Shown here: piece by piece, positions 47,012 through 57,998 of the stretch
How the letters are laid out: each line of letters begins with the position of its first letter
Position numbering within the stretch: the stretch's first letter is position 1
NCBI GenBank assembly: GCA_024291935.2
Contig: CM044309.1
Coordinates: forward strand, 744,001 to 808,000
Reading direction: 5' to 3'
Length of the DNA: 64,000 nucleotides
From: Okapia johnstoni
Lineage: Eukaryota; Chordata; Mammalia; Artiodactyla; Giraffidae
Made by a program: the position numbers and the translations under genes
The notes under the pieces: generated by a model
The model's input: the letters and a program-made list of their open reading frames with translations, nothing else
What the model was told of the DNA's origin: nothing
Databases searched by the model: none

Positions 47012-47142
47012 CTAAGGAAACGGCACCCACTCCAGCGTTCTTGCCTGGAGAATCCCAGGGACGGCGGAGCCTGGTGGGCTGCGATCTGTGGGGTTGCACA
47101 GAGTCGGACACGACTGAAGCAACTTAGCAGCAGCAGCAGCAA
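47012..47142 (+). repeat. BOV-A monomer SINE with (CAG)n tail
   Basis: 'ctccagcgttcttgcctgga', 'gagtcggacacgactgaagc', ending 'cttagcagcagcagcagc'. Confidence 0.9.
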
Positions 47143-47497
47143 GCAAACCAAGGTCTTTAGCTGCAACGTAAATCCATCGCTTTCCCCAAAGGAAATGTGC
47201 TTTGAGTCAAAGCTCCATGCGAGTGAGTGTGCGCTCAGAAGTGAAGCACTTTGCCAAAAATAATTTATACAGAGGTACTTTACTGTGGAAACAAAATATG
47301 AAACTCTTCCTACAGCCAAGAGTCCCATTAGAAAATGAAAAAATTCAGCCTCGGCACAGAGACAAATGCTCCCTGCCAACTTTCCTGCTCTGGGTTCCTT
47401 GGTACCATGCCCACTGCATACAGACGACTCGGCCAACGAGGCCCATGGAACATGCCCAGAGCACAAGCCTGTGCTCCCTGAATGAAAGGAAACTGCT

Positions 47498-47702
47498 TAT
47501 GCTCAGTCGCTCAGTCGTGTCTGACTCTTTGGGACCCCATGGACTGCAGCCCACCAGGCTCCTCTGTCCATGGGATTTTCCAGGCAAGAACATTGGAGTG
47601 GGTTGCCATTCCTTTCTCCAGGAGATCTTCCCATCCCAGGGATTGAACCCACGTCTCCTGCATTGCAGGCAGATTCTTTACCTTCTGAGTCACCAGAGAG
47701 GC
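47498..47702 (-). repeat. Bov-tA SINE
   Basis: Reverse full-length copy: 'cagtcgctcagtcgtgtctg', 'cagggattgaacccacgtc', 'ctgagtcaccagagaggccc'. Confidence 0.92.
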
Positions 47703-47704
47703 CC

Positions 47705-48697
47705 TTGTATGAAGGAGGTGTTCAAAGCAGGGGGCAGTCAATCCCAAACCCGGCATCAATCATCCAGACCGGCCATAATCCCTGCTCTGGGCTCACCTGT
47801 GCAGTCTAGGCAGCCCACCTCTCTTGTCCAGAAGGTGAGTCACTGCCAGGGGGTAAGCGCTGGGCATCAGGGCAGTGCAGACCCAAACCACACCTGCTGA
47901 TCCACTGGTCTCTTGCTCTAGAAGAGGGACTCATGGGCATGGATGAAAGTGTTGAAGACATAAAGCCACAACCTGTGGCTTTCACATCTTCTGCATCTGC
48001 CCATGATCCCAGATAAGCAAGAGATAAACATCCTCTGTGAGACAGGACAAAACTGTGAGATAAAGGTGTTTTGAAGCAGAAAACCAATGGTCTCAATATC
48101 CTCTTATACCATATTTCTTTATAAATAAAAGCAATGTATATATAATTTATGTACATACAAGAAATCTGGAAGAATATAAATAAAGATGTTAACAGCTATA
48201 TACTTTATGTCAATTACACTTCCAAAATGCTGCTTAAAAATGTACATATCTCTCAGTAAAGATGATAGGCAATTATAATTTTTTTTCCTGCTTGTGTGTA
48301 TTTTCCAAAATTTCTTAACTCTATATTCATTACTTTAATGCAAAAAATAGGAAAAAATTATTTTCAAAAATCTTACACAATTCACTCAATTGTCTGATGT
48401 GTGTGTAGGTCTTTGCACTTTCCAAGTGTTTCAACATGCCTAATCCATAAAACAGCAGAATGAAATACGATGATCATTTCCGAAAGGAGGAAACAGGCAA
48501 TGAGATGTTATGAAACTTATTCCAAGAGCTGGTTAAAAAAAAAAAGCACTAAACTCCTCTTCCAAACGCCATGACTCTTGTTCTCTTTTTCTCACTATTT
48601 GCTGTTTCTTATGGTCTTAACGTGCTCTATCGGTGGCATAAACACCACAAGTATGTACTCTGTGTAGAACAGAGGCAGTGGAGTTCTCATATAATAG
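47705..48697. other. Unique intron 8 sequence, no gene seen
   Basis: A/T-rich from 48060. No recognisable exon. Confidence 0.4.
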
Positions 48698-48707
48698 TTA
48701 AGCAAAA

Positions 48708-49758
48708 ATATACCAGCAGCTCCTGCAGCTCAATTCCAGAAAAATAAGTGACCCAATCAAAAAATGGGCCAAAGAACTGAACAGACATTTCTCCAAAGAA
48801 GACACACAGATGGCTAACAAACCCATGAAAAGATGCTCAACATCACTCCTCATCAGAGAAATGCAAATCAAAACCACAGTGAGGTACCATCTCACACCAG
48901 TCAGAACAGCTGCTATCCAAAAGTCTACAAGCAATAAATGCTGGAGAGGGTGTGGAGAAAAGGGAACCCTCTTACACTGTTGGTGGGAATGCAAACTAGT
49001 AAAGCCACTATGGAGAACAGTGTGGAGATTCCTTAAAAAACTGGGAATAGAACTGCCATATGACCCAGCAATCCCACTGCTGGGCGCACACACTGAGGAA
49101 ACCAGAATTGAAAGAGACGCGTGTACCCCAATGTTCATCGCAGCACTGTTTACAATAGCCAGGACATGGAAGCAACCTAGATATCCATCATCAGACAAAT
49201 GGATAAGGAAACTGTGGTGCATATACACAATGGAATATTACTCAGCCATTAAAAAGAATACATTCGAATCAGTTCTAATGAGGTGGATGAAACTGGAGTC
49301 TATTATACAGAGTGAAGTAAGCCAGAAAGAAAAATACCAATACAGTATACTAATGCATATATATGGAATTTAGAAAGATGGTAATGATGACCCTATATGT
49401 GAGACAGCAAAAGAGACACAGAGGTATAGAACAGTCTTTTGGAGTCTGTGGGAGAAGGCGAGGGTGGGATGATTTGAGAGAATAGCATTGAAACATGTAT
49501 ATTATCATACGTGAAACGAATCGCCAGTCCAGGTTCGATGCATGAGACAGGGTGCTCCCCGGCTGGTGCACTGGGAGGACCCAGGGGGATGGGATGGGGA
49601 GGGAAGTGGGGGGGGGTTCAGGATGGGGATCACATGTAAACCCATGGCTGATTCATGTCAATGTATGGCAAAAACCACCACAATATTGTAAAGTAATTAG
49701 CCTCCACTTAAATAAATTAATAAAATAAAAATGTTTCTGTCACTCAAAAAAAAAAGAA
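48708..49758 (+). mobile_element. 5'-truncated ruminant L1 with target-site duplication
   Basis: The 3' third of L1 ORF2 and its 3' UTR. The frame open at 48810-49373 encodes the ORF2 C-terminal cysteine motif CX3CX7HX4C (CWRGC, then H, then CWWEC around residues 44-62 of that frame) and ends at a stop near 49371. The 3' UTR carries 'gccagtccaggttcgatgca' and 'caatattgtaaagtaattag'. The 10-mer 'ttaagcaaaa' flanks it at 48698-48707 and 49759-49768. The 5' truncation makes it immobile. The low divergence suggests it is young. Confidence 0.94.
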
Positions 49759-50024
49759 TTAAGCAAAAGGAACCTTTCTTTTTTCAAATTAAGTATTGGT
49801 AAAGGAGAGAAATGTAAAAAACCAACAAAAAGCTGAGGGAGATTTAGAAAACAAAGAGGTAGAGTCCGAGGGACAGGAAAACACGCTCTTTTAGTTTCGA
49901 CCTCCTAGGCTCTTGGCTTCAACTCAACCGCGTTCAGAAAGGGCAAAGGAAAGGGCAGGAAGGAGCAAGCGCAGGCGGAGGCGGGACAGACGGGGCGGAC
50001 GGAGGCTCGGGCGCGCATCGGTAC

Positions 50025-50129
50025 CTTCATCCCCGCCGCCGCCGCCGGGCCGCTGGGGTCCACGGCCTGGATGTGGCACGGCTTGCTCCCGCGCACCACG
50101 AAGCCCCAGCCGACCGCGTCCCCGACGAT
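50025..50129 (-). CDS. DEPTOR: DEPTOR exon 8: first half of the PDZ domain
   Basis: 105 bases, 35 codons, phase 0 at both ends, residues 333-367. It encodes IVGDAVGWGFVVRGSKPCH and continues to AAAAGMK. VGWGFVV occupies the place of the carboxylate-binding GLGF loop of PDZ domains. The acceptor (pyrimidine tract then CCCTAG at 50130) is good. The donor AAG|GTACCG (50024-50019) is weak, with C at +4 and +5. As remembered the peptide is identical to human. The surrounding DNA is CpG-rich. Confidence 0.97.
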
Positions 50130-50984
50130 CTAGGGAGGAAAACCACAGTCAGCAACCCGCAGACGGCCCTGGTGCCCAGCCTCCAGGAGAGAGGACCCAA
50201 GAGGGAACGCCCGCCAGAGGCAGTCTCCTCCGGCTCATCTCCGCGCCGTCGGGACGGAGCAGCCTGCTTCCATCACAAACAGGCTCACAGGTTTATGCAG
50301 AAGGTGCGGCCACCTGTGGGCGGAAGGAAGGTGCTTCTGTGAACTCACTACTCCGTACACAATTGGCAGATGGCTTCTTTCTTAGGCTGCCACGCAGTTG
50401 ACCGTCAGACTGTAACGGAAAGGTTAGATGATCTGAAAAACACGGTTGAAATTTCCCTCTGGGTCCAATTTCTCTTCTCTTGCATCCAAAGGATGCTTTC
50501 CTCGTGATCTTGCTACGTCCCCGAACTCTAAAGTAATCATTTCATTACTGAGCAGGAGAAACATGAACAGTCGTGGCTTTCTTGAAACACAATTTAATGT
50601 ACCAAGAAAAGACAGTGAAAAAGGACATAAAGTTCTTCGTTTTCAAGTCAACTCTGGTCCAAAAGTTGTTTGAAACTGGAGACTGCTTCTTCCCAACAGA
50701 ACTGTCATTAGAATCGGCAGTTGCATTTGCTGGGCAGCTCCCAGACCCATACCCCAGCCGAAATACAGACTGCAGCCATTCACAACCAATTACTAGCAAT
50801 GCTGGCTCTGACATGCAAAAACCAAAGAGAAATATACCTAAAAAATACACTCTGCTGTCTCTGGAATGCTGGAGACGGAGGAAAAGCAGAGAAGAAAATG
50901 ACATTTTTCTGACCATTCTTGAAGACTTTCAGGGCAGGTTTAATATTCATAAACTCTGTTTTTGCTTGTCTGTAAAGTTCTTCT

Positions 50985-51233
50985 TTGACTTTCATATTTT
51001 TGGCTGTGCCAGCCGCTGCACGCAGGAACTGCTCTCCAGCTGTGGAGCACAGGCTTCTCATTTCAGTGGCTTCTCACGTTGTGGAGCCCTGGCCCCAGGG
51101 CGCTCCGGATTCAGTAACTGTGGAGCACGGGCTTAATTGCCGTATGACATGTGCCATCTTCCCAGACCAGGGATCAGACCCGTGTCCCCGGCATTGGAAG
51201 GTGGATTCTTAGCCACTGGACCAGCAGGGAAGA
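50985..51233 (-). repeat. CHR-type SINE, long form
   Basis: Reverse copy with the repeated 'gtggagcacaggcttctc' / 'gtggagcacgggcttaat' body blocks, then 'cagaccagggatcagacccg' and 'ccactggaccagcagggaag'. Confidence 0.85.
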
Positions 51234-51614
51234 GCAGAGGAGTTCTTTATCAGGTACTTTGTTGGCTTTAGGGTTTGGCACTAGTAGTTCTTTATACATG
51301 ATTTCACGTCCAAACGTATAGTTTACGTTTTCCTCTGCTGTGGACGTGTTACCAGCGCTTTTTCATATTGATTGGGCTATGAATGGACCCAACCAGCTTT
51401 AATTCTGCTCAGAATGTGCTCCAGTCCTTGACAAATGTTTGCAGCATGGATGCGAGTGGAAAGCTTTCCCCACCATGAGTATTAAAACAAACAGAAGACT
51501 AAAGAAAAGATGAGAAGAAGTGTTTTAAAGAAGCCGTTGATGTAGGTGTGAGGAGACGAGAGACAGAGAGGCAGGTGGGCAGAACTGGGGGAGGTGAGGT
51601 CAACAGAGAGCTTG

Positions 51615-51745
51615 GGGGTGTCCCTGGGGGTCCAGAGGCTAAGACTCCACCTTCCAGTGCGGGGGTGTGGGCTCCATCCCTGGTCGGGGAGCTAAGACCC
51701 CACACGACTCACGGCCGAAAAACCAAAACATACAACAGAAGCAAT
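51615..51745 (+). repeat. CHR-type SINE
   Basis: 'gggtgtccctgggggtccag', 'gggctccatccctggtcggg', 'agaccccacacgactcac'. Confidence 0.78.
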
Positions 51746-52036
51746 ATTGGGACAAATTCAACAAAGACTTTAAAAATGGTTCACGTTTCAAAATTCTTTA
51801 AAAAAACAAATGAGACATGGAGCACTTGGGCTCTGTGTGAAGGAAACCAGAGGGCCTTAGAAGAAGGAAGAGGCAGGCTGAAGAGCCTCCGAGAGAGGGC
51901 AGATGGTCGCAGGTAGGTAGGACATCCAAACGGGGTCCTTCTGTAATTCAAGGCACTAAAATATTGTCAAAAGCATCACTGGTCATTACAGAACAACCTT
52001 CTTTCTCTACCTTAAGACTTCCCCATGTCTTAAAAA

Positions 52037-52255
52037 GGGCTTCGTTGGTGGCTCAGTGGTAAAGAATCCTCCTGCAATGCAGGAGACGTGGGTTCGATCC
52101 CTGGGTCCAGAAGATCCCCTGGAGAAGGAAATGGCAACCCACTCCAGTGTTCTTGCCTGGAGAATCCCAGGGATGGAAGAGCCTGGCGGGCTACAGTCCA
52201 TGGAGTGGCAAAACACTCTTTTGCAGACTTGGACGTGACTTAGCAACTAAACAAC
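52037..52255 (+). repeat. Bov-tA SINE
   Basis: 'gggcttcgttggtggctcag', 'gggttcgatccctgggtcca', end 'ggacgtgacttagcaac', then an AAC-rich tail. Confidence 0.92.
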
Positions 52256-52618
52256 AACATGCTTTAAATAATTTTTATAATTAACTATAATGCTGAAAGG
52301 GATTGTTGGCATTATTTGTTTTACCACCTGCCTTTAAATCTGTCATTATGTTAGAATAGGTACATAATGAATTTTTTTTAGGGAAACATCAAAAGCAATT
52401 TGAAATGTTGGATTAATAATAATAAATTGTGTCAAGTCCTAATGCATTTTATTGCCAAAGGGTCAAGAAAGTCACACTGTCATAATGATGCTCAAAACCA
52501 AAGTGGAACTGGGAGAACCTTTCCAAGTCCATCCCTAAACCCGACACGGACATGCTGCCATGCTGACATACCCCAGACAGATGGGCAGAGCGGGAGAGAA
52601 CCCCAAGGAGGAGCCTAC

Positions 52619-52689
52619 CGTGAACGTCTTCCTCGCATACGGAGCCCCGGGAGTCAAGAGTTCCTCAGAAGTGACGGGTCTCTTCAACA
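52619..52689 (-). CDS. DEPTOR: DEPTOR exon 7: linker between degron region and PDZ
   Basis: A 71-base exon encoding the end of V309 plus residues 310-332, LKRPVTSEELLTPGAPYARK then TFT. The acceptor CTGTCTTACAG at 52690 is strong, with a possible branch point in 'CCCTGACCC' upstream. The donor is ACG|GTAGGC at 52618. It enters in phase 1 and leaves in phase 0. As remembered it is identical to human. It is easy to miss because no long open frame marks it. Confidence 0.95.
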
Positions 52690-52974
52690 CTGTAAGACAG
52701 ACGCAGGGTCAGGGCACAAACCCTCTCAGCCCTCGGTTCAGTCGTTCAGGAGAAACGTCCTGAATGCCTCAACTGTGACATCAGTGACCCAAAGGGGCAA
52801 AGACCCCTGCCTCCCAGTTTACAACTCTAGCCAAACAGAGGCAGCAAATATTAGCAAACAAAAACAACCCTAAGCCTAACTTACAGAAAGCAGGGACGGA
52901 GCAGGGGAGGGGAAGCAGGAGTGCCGAGGGACTGCTTGAATTCCTTTCTTTCAAGCCCAGATAGGCATTCAACG

Positions 52975-53240
52975 GGCTTCCCTTGTGGCTCAGCTGGTAA
53001 GGAATCTGCCTGCAATGTGGGAAACTTGGGTTCAATCCCTGGGTTGGGAAGATCCCCTGGAGAAGGGAAAGGGAGGAGAAGGGGACGACAGAGGATGAGA
53101 TGGCTGGATGGTATCACCGACTCAATGGACATGAGTTTGAGTAAACTCCGGGAGTTGGTGATGGACAGAGAGGCCTGGCGTGCTGCCGCCCGTGGGGTCA
53201 CAAAGAGTCGGACACGACTGAGCCTCTGAAGTGAACTGAG
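52975..53240 (+). mobile_element. Chimeric retroelement: Bov-tA 5' half joined to BovB 3' end
   Basis: 52975-53069 is a Bov-tA head and early body ('gggcttcccttgtggctcag', 'gggttcaatccctgggttgg', 'cccctggagaagggaaagg'). Instead of continuing as SINE body it switches to BovB 3' sequence ('gaggagaaggggacgacaga', 'ctggatggtatcaccgactc') and ends as BovB does ('gtcggacacgactgagcc'). Both parents have 'ggagaaggg' at the junction. Confidence 0.85.
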
Positions 53241-53249
53241 GTATTCAAC

Positions 53250-53458
53250 GCTTCCCAGATGGGCAGAAATCTCCTGCAATGCAGGAGACTCGGGTTCAAT
53301 CCCTGGGTCAGGAAGATCCCCCAGAGAAGGAAATGGCTACCCAGTCCAATATTCTCGCCTGGGAAATCCCATGGTCGGAAGAGCCTGGTGGGTTACAGTC
53401 CATGGGGTTGCAAAGGTGTCAGACACAACTTAGTGACTAAGTAACAACAACAACAAGG
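53250..53458 (+). repeat. Bov-tA SINE
   Basis: 'acgcttcccagatgggcaga', 'gggttcaatccctgggtcag', end 'agacacaacttagtgac' and an (AAC)n tail. It follows the chimera at about 10 bases. Confidence 0.9.
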
Positions 53459-53459
53459 C

Positions 53460-54555
53460 ATTCGACATGTCAAAATTAAGAGGAGTTCTGGCTCTGGCAG
53501 GGTGAGAGCCATGTTTCCAGAGCTAGTGCCATACAGCAACACCCCCACCATACGGTGCTCATGCTCTTCACCAGAGCTCCGCGCGCGTACCCTGCCTTTG
53601 GCCCTGAACCCTAACACCAGGGAGCTTTTCTGCATCCTTAACACAGGCTAGCTACTCTGCTCAGCACTTTATATTCTCCCTGTTTCATCATCACAAGAAC
53701 TAATGGGTCATTTCATCCTTATCCCTATTCTACTGGGGAGGAAACACAAGCTGACAAAAGTTACGGAGCTTGTGTCCAAGGCCTCAGCGTCAAACGGAAC
53801 CAAGGGGTAAACGCAAGCGTGGATGCCACTGCCCACCCTCCGGAGAAAGGGCGCAGGAGCCCCAACACGGCCGCGCGTTCCCAGCAGACCACCGCTGGGC
53901 TCCAGCAGACAGCAAAGACGCGGGCCCTTCCTGACTGGCAGCCTAAACACCCAGCAAAATGAGCCCCGTCCAGCCGGTGCTCAGGCAAAACCCGAGCAGA
54001 GACCGCCGCGGCGGCCCGGGGCAGCCGGAGACTGGGGGCGGGGGCCGTCTGACCTGGTATAGAGACACCGTGAGCCAAGCGCACAGCGAAAGTGGAGGGG
54101 CGGGCCAGAGCTCAACACGGCGAAGCGGCCTCCATCCCCTCTGTGGGGCCTTCGGGGGCCAGAGGCCAGGCGTGGGCCAAGCGGGCAGCGGAGGACGAGA
54201 GGCGGTGAGGCCAGGCCGTCGGGCGGGGCCCTGCCCGGCTCTTTCTCAGCCGAGGGTGTCGGGGAGCATCCTGCTGACCCAACAGCGCACAGGGATGATC
54301 GCTCTTGCTTTCAGAAAGCTCATAAAGGAGGACATGGGTTTACTGTCTCCCTTACAGAGCGAGGTTGAGATCAAGAACAGCAGCTCTCAGCAGAAGGTCA
54401 GGAGGGAAGAGGAGGGGCCCGTGGTTGAGAACTGCAGCCTTTTTACTTCCCGTCGGTCAAGCCCTCCTCAGCCCTCAGATCCTGTCTGGGGTTTATGGGG
54501 TGGATGTCGGGATCACACTGCACTGTGATATCTGACACCATCCACCATATCCTAT
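53460..54555. other. Unique intron 6 sequence, no gene seen
   Basis: GC-rich at 53800-54250 with overlapping frames on both strands. No exon or known repeat recognised. Confidence 0.4.
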
Positions 54556-54559
54556 GACA

Positions 54560-55950
54560 CGGTCTACTTTTATTGAGGTATAATTGACACACTAGATTCA
54601 TTTCGTGTTACAACATAATGATGTATGTATTATGAAATAATCACCTAATCCAGTTAAGGTCATCTCCTCATGTAGCTACAAACTCTTTCTTATTGAAATG
54701 AGAGCTTTTACCATCTACCCTGGGGACTTCTCTGGTGGTTCAGTGGCTAGGACCCTCAGCTCCCAAAGCAGGGGGTCCAGGTTCAATCCCTGGTCAGGGA
54801 GCCAGATCCCACCTGCTGCCGCTAAGGGTCCCTTGTGCTGAGACCCAGTGCACCCAAATAAACAAGAATACTCAAAGAAAAAAAGGTCTACCCTCTTAGC
54901 AACTTTCAAATATACAACACAGCATTACTAACTGCAATCACCACACGGTATACTGCATTCCCCAGGACGTGCTTAGAGACTGGAAACGTGTGCCCTTTGG
55001 CCCCTTCACCCCTTTGCCCACTCGACCTTCCCACCCCCACTGACCAGCCCCTCTGGCAATCACCAGCTGGTTCTCTGTATGTATGAGGCTTCTGTTAGGT
55101 TCCACATACACGTGAAATCAGATGGTATCTGTCACTCTGTCTGACATTTCACTTAGCATATCGACCTCAAGGTTCATCCACTTTGTTGCAAAGAGCAGAG
55201 TTTCCTTCACTTTCATCACTGAATAACATTCCACTGTGTGTGCATGTGTATGTGTGATCTGTATGACATTCCACTGTGTGTGCGTGTGTATGTGTGATCT
55301 GTACCACATTCCACTGTGTGTGCGTGTGTATGTGTGATCTGTACCACATTCCACTGTGTGTGCGTGTGTATGTGTGATCTGTACCACATTCCACTGTGTG
55401 TGCGTGTGTATGTGTGATCTGTACCACATTCCACTGTGTGTGCGTGTGTATGTGTGATCTGTATCACATTCCACTGTGTGTGCGTGTGTATGTGTGATCT
55501 GTATCACATTCCACTGTGTGTGCGTGTGTATGTGTGATCTATATCACATTTCCTTTATCCATTCATGCCTTGACGGGCATGGAGGTTGCTTCCATGTCTT
55601 GGATATTATAAACAATGCTGCGATAAACATGGGGTGCAAACAAAATCTCACAGGAGCGTTTTCCTTTCCCATAGGCAGACACTCAGAAGTGAAGCTGCGG
55701 GATCACATGGTAGCTCTTTCACTTCTTTTAGGAGTCACCATACTGGTTCCCACAGTGGCTGCCTGTCTGCATTCCCACCGACCGCGCACGACGGCCCCTT
55801 TCTCTGCATGACCACCAACATGCGTCACGTGTGTTGTTTGTAATGTCAGCCTTTCTGACAGGTGTCAGGGGATGTCTCAGTGTGACTTTGAGTCGCACTA
55901 TATTGTTATACTTGGCCACAATGCTGACCATTTAATACACTGTCGCTCTT
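54560..55950 (-). repeat. Old L1 fragment with a nested CHR SINE and an internal minisatellite
   Basis: Reverse L1 3' UTR/ORF2 sequence starts at 'ttattgaggtataattgaca'. A plus-strand CHR SINE (54721-54890, 'gggacttctctggtggttca', 'aggttcaatccctggtcagg') interrupts it. L1 resumes ('tctgtatgtatgaggcttct', 'tatcgacctcaaggttcatc') and, beyond the minisatellite at 55227-55546, continues as 'tttcctttatccattcatgc' and 'cttccatgtcttggatatta'. Confidence 0.8.
55227..55546 (-). repeat. 40-bp minisatellite, eight copies, inside the L1
   Basis: 'cattccactgtgtgtgcgtg' recurs at 55227, 55267, 55307, 55347, 55387, 55427, 55467 and 55507, every 40 bases, followed by a partial unit. Inner copies are virtually identical; outer copies differ ('gtatgac', 'gtatcac'). 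Confidence 0.97.
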
Positions 55951-57680
55951 TCCTATGTTAAAATGTGCAGAAACTTTGAAACCTAGGGAGTCATTTCTAG
56001 CTTGCTCTTCTCATACCCTTGAGAACTTATTTACTCATCACAATGATACTGATTATAATACTTTTTATAGCACTTAATCTGGATTAGGGCATTTACATAC
56101 AGTATTATAAATATATGCTGATGGATATCCAATGATTAACTTTAAATGCCTTACCATGAAGCCTGCTTACCTACTTGAGGGAAAAAAAATCACTCCCTCC
56201 ATCTTGTGAATCCACTAAAGAGTTGAAAGAGGAGCTTGTCAGAACGTAGAGGTAGGATTTACCAACCACAATGAAGTCCTGACAGTTCTGGTCCTTAGAG
56301 ACTCAACCTTCCATTTCTGTCTGCACGTCAGTGAAATTCCCCCTTTGGGCCAAGGGGGGCAAGGAGAAAGAGGAAAAGATGCAACTTTCTACTCAGCCAA
56401 GCAATCAAAACATGTACAGCGGCTTTAGCACAACTGACACTGTCCTGAAGTTGAACTCCTTTGGTTTTAAGGGTGTTCGGTTTCCATTAGGACTTCAAAC
56501 ATGAGATTTCTAACAATAAGGTTCTTCTCATACTACCTTGTCAGCAATGCGCTAGTAACTGAAAAACTTGGTCATATATGGGTGCACGAAGATCTCCCAG
56601 CCAGTGTGGAAGCAAGTTTTTTCATTTATTTGCAGGTTAAAACTTTATACCAAGAGCTAGACCTCCACTACAGAAGGCAGAAAAAAAAAAAGTTAGATTA
56701 AGAAAAATACCCACTTGCCTAGAGCACAGCATTAGACGACTGTTTTCTCTTAAAGCCTTTCAACAACATCTATTTGTCCTCGTTCTAATGAAAGCTTTTT
56801 ACTTTTTTCTCAGCGAGATGATCTGCTCGGTGAAGGATGGGGATGTGACCTCTCCTCGTCATATCTGCAGCATCTGTTGGTGAGGACTCAGCACGAACAA
56901 AGGAAGAGCCTCCTCCCTGAAGGTGCCACACTGAATGCGGGGCCGGGCGCTTCACAAGCGGCCTGGAAGGTGTCCTCGAGGCCACGCTGGCCCCAGCGGA
57001 CCACAGTCCACTCCTGGGAAGGAGGGGGTCAGGGGCAGAGAGAAGGCGGAGGCAGCCCTGGGTCCAGGCTGCTGTGGGGCCGAGGAGTGACTCAGTCTAA
57101 GCGTGAGTTCACCACCAATCTTTGTGCCTAGGCTGTTGGGTTGTTGTTTTTCTGGAACATAAAGTCTATGGAGGTTGAAGAGCAGAGTTTGAAACTGCAA
57201 GGCGGGCAGAGTCCTCTGCAACGGTAGCTGGGTTGCAGAGCTCCGCGCTTCTCCCTTGTGGGTGCAGAGACCTGGCAGATCCAAGCATCAGTTAGGATCC
57301 AGGCAGCAGCACCTCCCCTGTGGGGCGCAGCTCAAACCCTCCCGCAGAAGCCAGCTGCTCCCAGAGCTGGGGCTGCTGGCGCGGAGGCCCTCAGACGGCC
57401 GGTGTTCGCAGCTGTCCTGGGAACCCTGTCTGCAAAGAGAGCTGACTTCCCCAGGCCATGCCCCACTCCAAGGGGCGGCCAGCATCCAACGGCCAGTCAG
57501 CGTGAGGGTCTAACGGCCTGGCCACCTCCCCCAAGAGGGGACCCCTCTCCAAGGCCCCCCGACTCCAGAGCGCCACCTGGGGTCAGCCGCAGCCTTCACG
57601 GGGTGCACACGGCATCCCAGTTCTCTGTCTGCACATCTACGTCCTTCCTTCCTTTCCCCAGGCGCACCTGCCTGCTCAGG
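55951..57680. other. Unique intron 6 sequence, no gene seen
   Basis: A/T-rich to 56800, then GC-rich. No recognisable exon. A diverged MIR is possible near 56040-56110. Confidence 0.4.
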
Positions 57681-57684
57681 GCCC

Positions 57685-57850
57685 ATCGTGTCCAAGTCTG
57701 TGACCCTGGACTGCAGCCGCCAGGCCCCTCTGCCCGAGGGATTCTCCGGGCACTGGGGCGGGATCGTCCCCACCCAGGGAGTGAGCTCGTATCCCTTAAG
57801 TCTCCTGCACTGGCTGGGGGTTCTGTACCAGTAGCGCCGCCGGGAAGCCC
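57685..57850 (-). repeat. Bov-tA SINE, GC-rich copy
   Basis: Reverse copy: 'gactgcagccgccaggcccc', 'tgcccgagggattctccggg', 'gtagcgccgccgggaagccc'. It is 150 bases from exon 6. Confidence 0.82.
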
Positions 57851-57998
57851 CCATCCAAGAGCAGGCGCCCCCAAATCGCACCACGCACCGAGATCCCCCC
57901 ACGATCGTCCCCTCCACTTAATGAGATAACCGCGTAAGGAAGCCAGCTGCCGCCCGCGTACCCACAGCCTCGGGCAGATGGCAGCGCCGGCCACTCAC

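Noticed and set aside
48810..49373. A 187-codon gene with a cysteine motif
   Set aside because: It is the C-terminus of L1 ORF2 in a 5'-truncated copy flanked by a target-site duplication.
55118..55507. His/Thr-rich minus-strand open frame of 129 codons
   Set aside because: Produced by the 40-base minisatellite within an L1; three units (120 bases) keep the frame.
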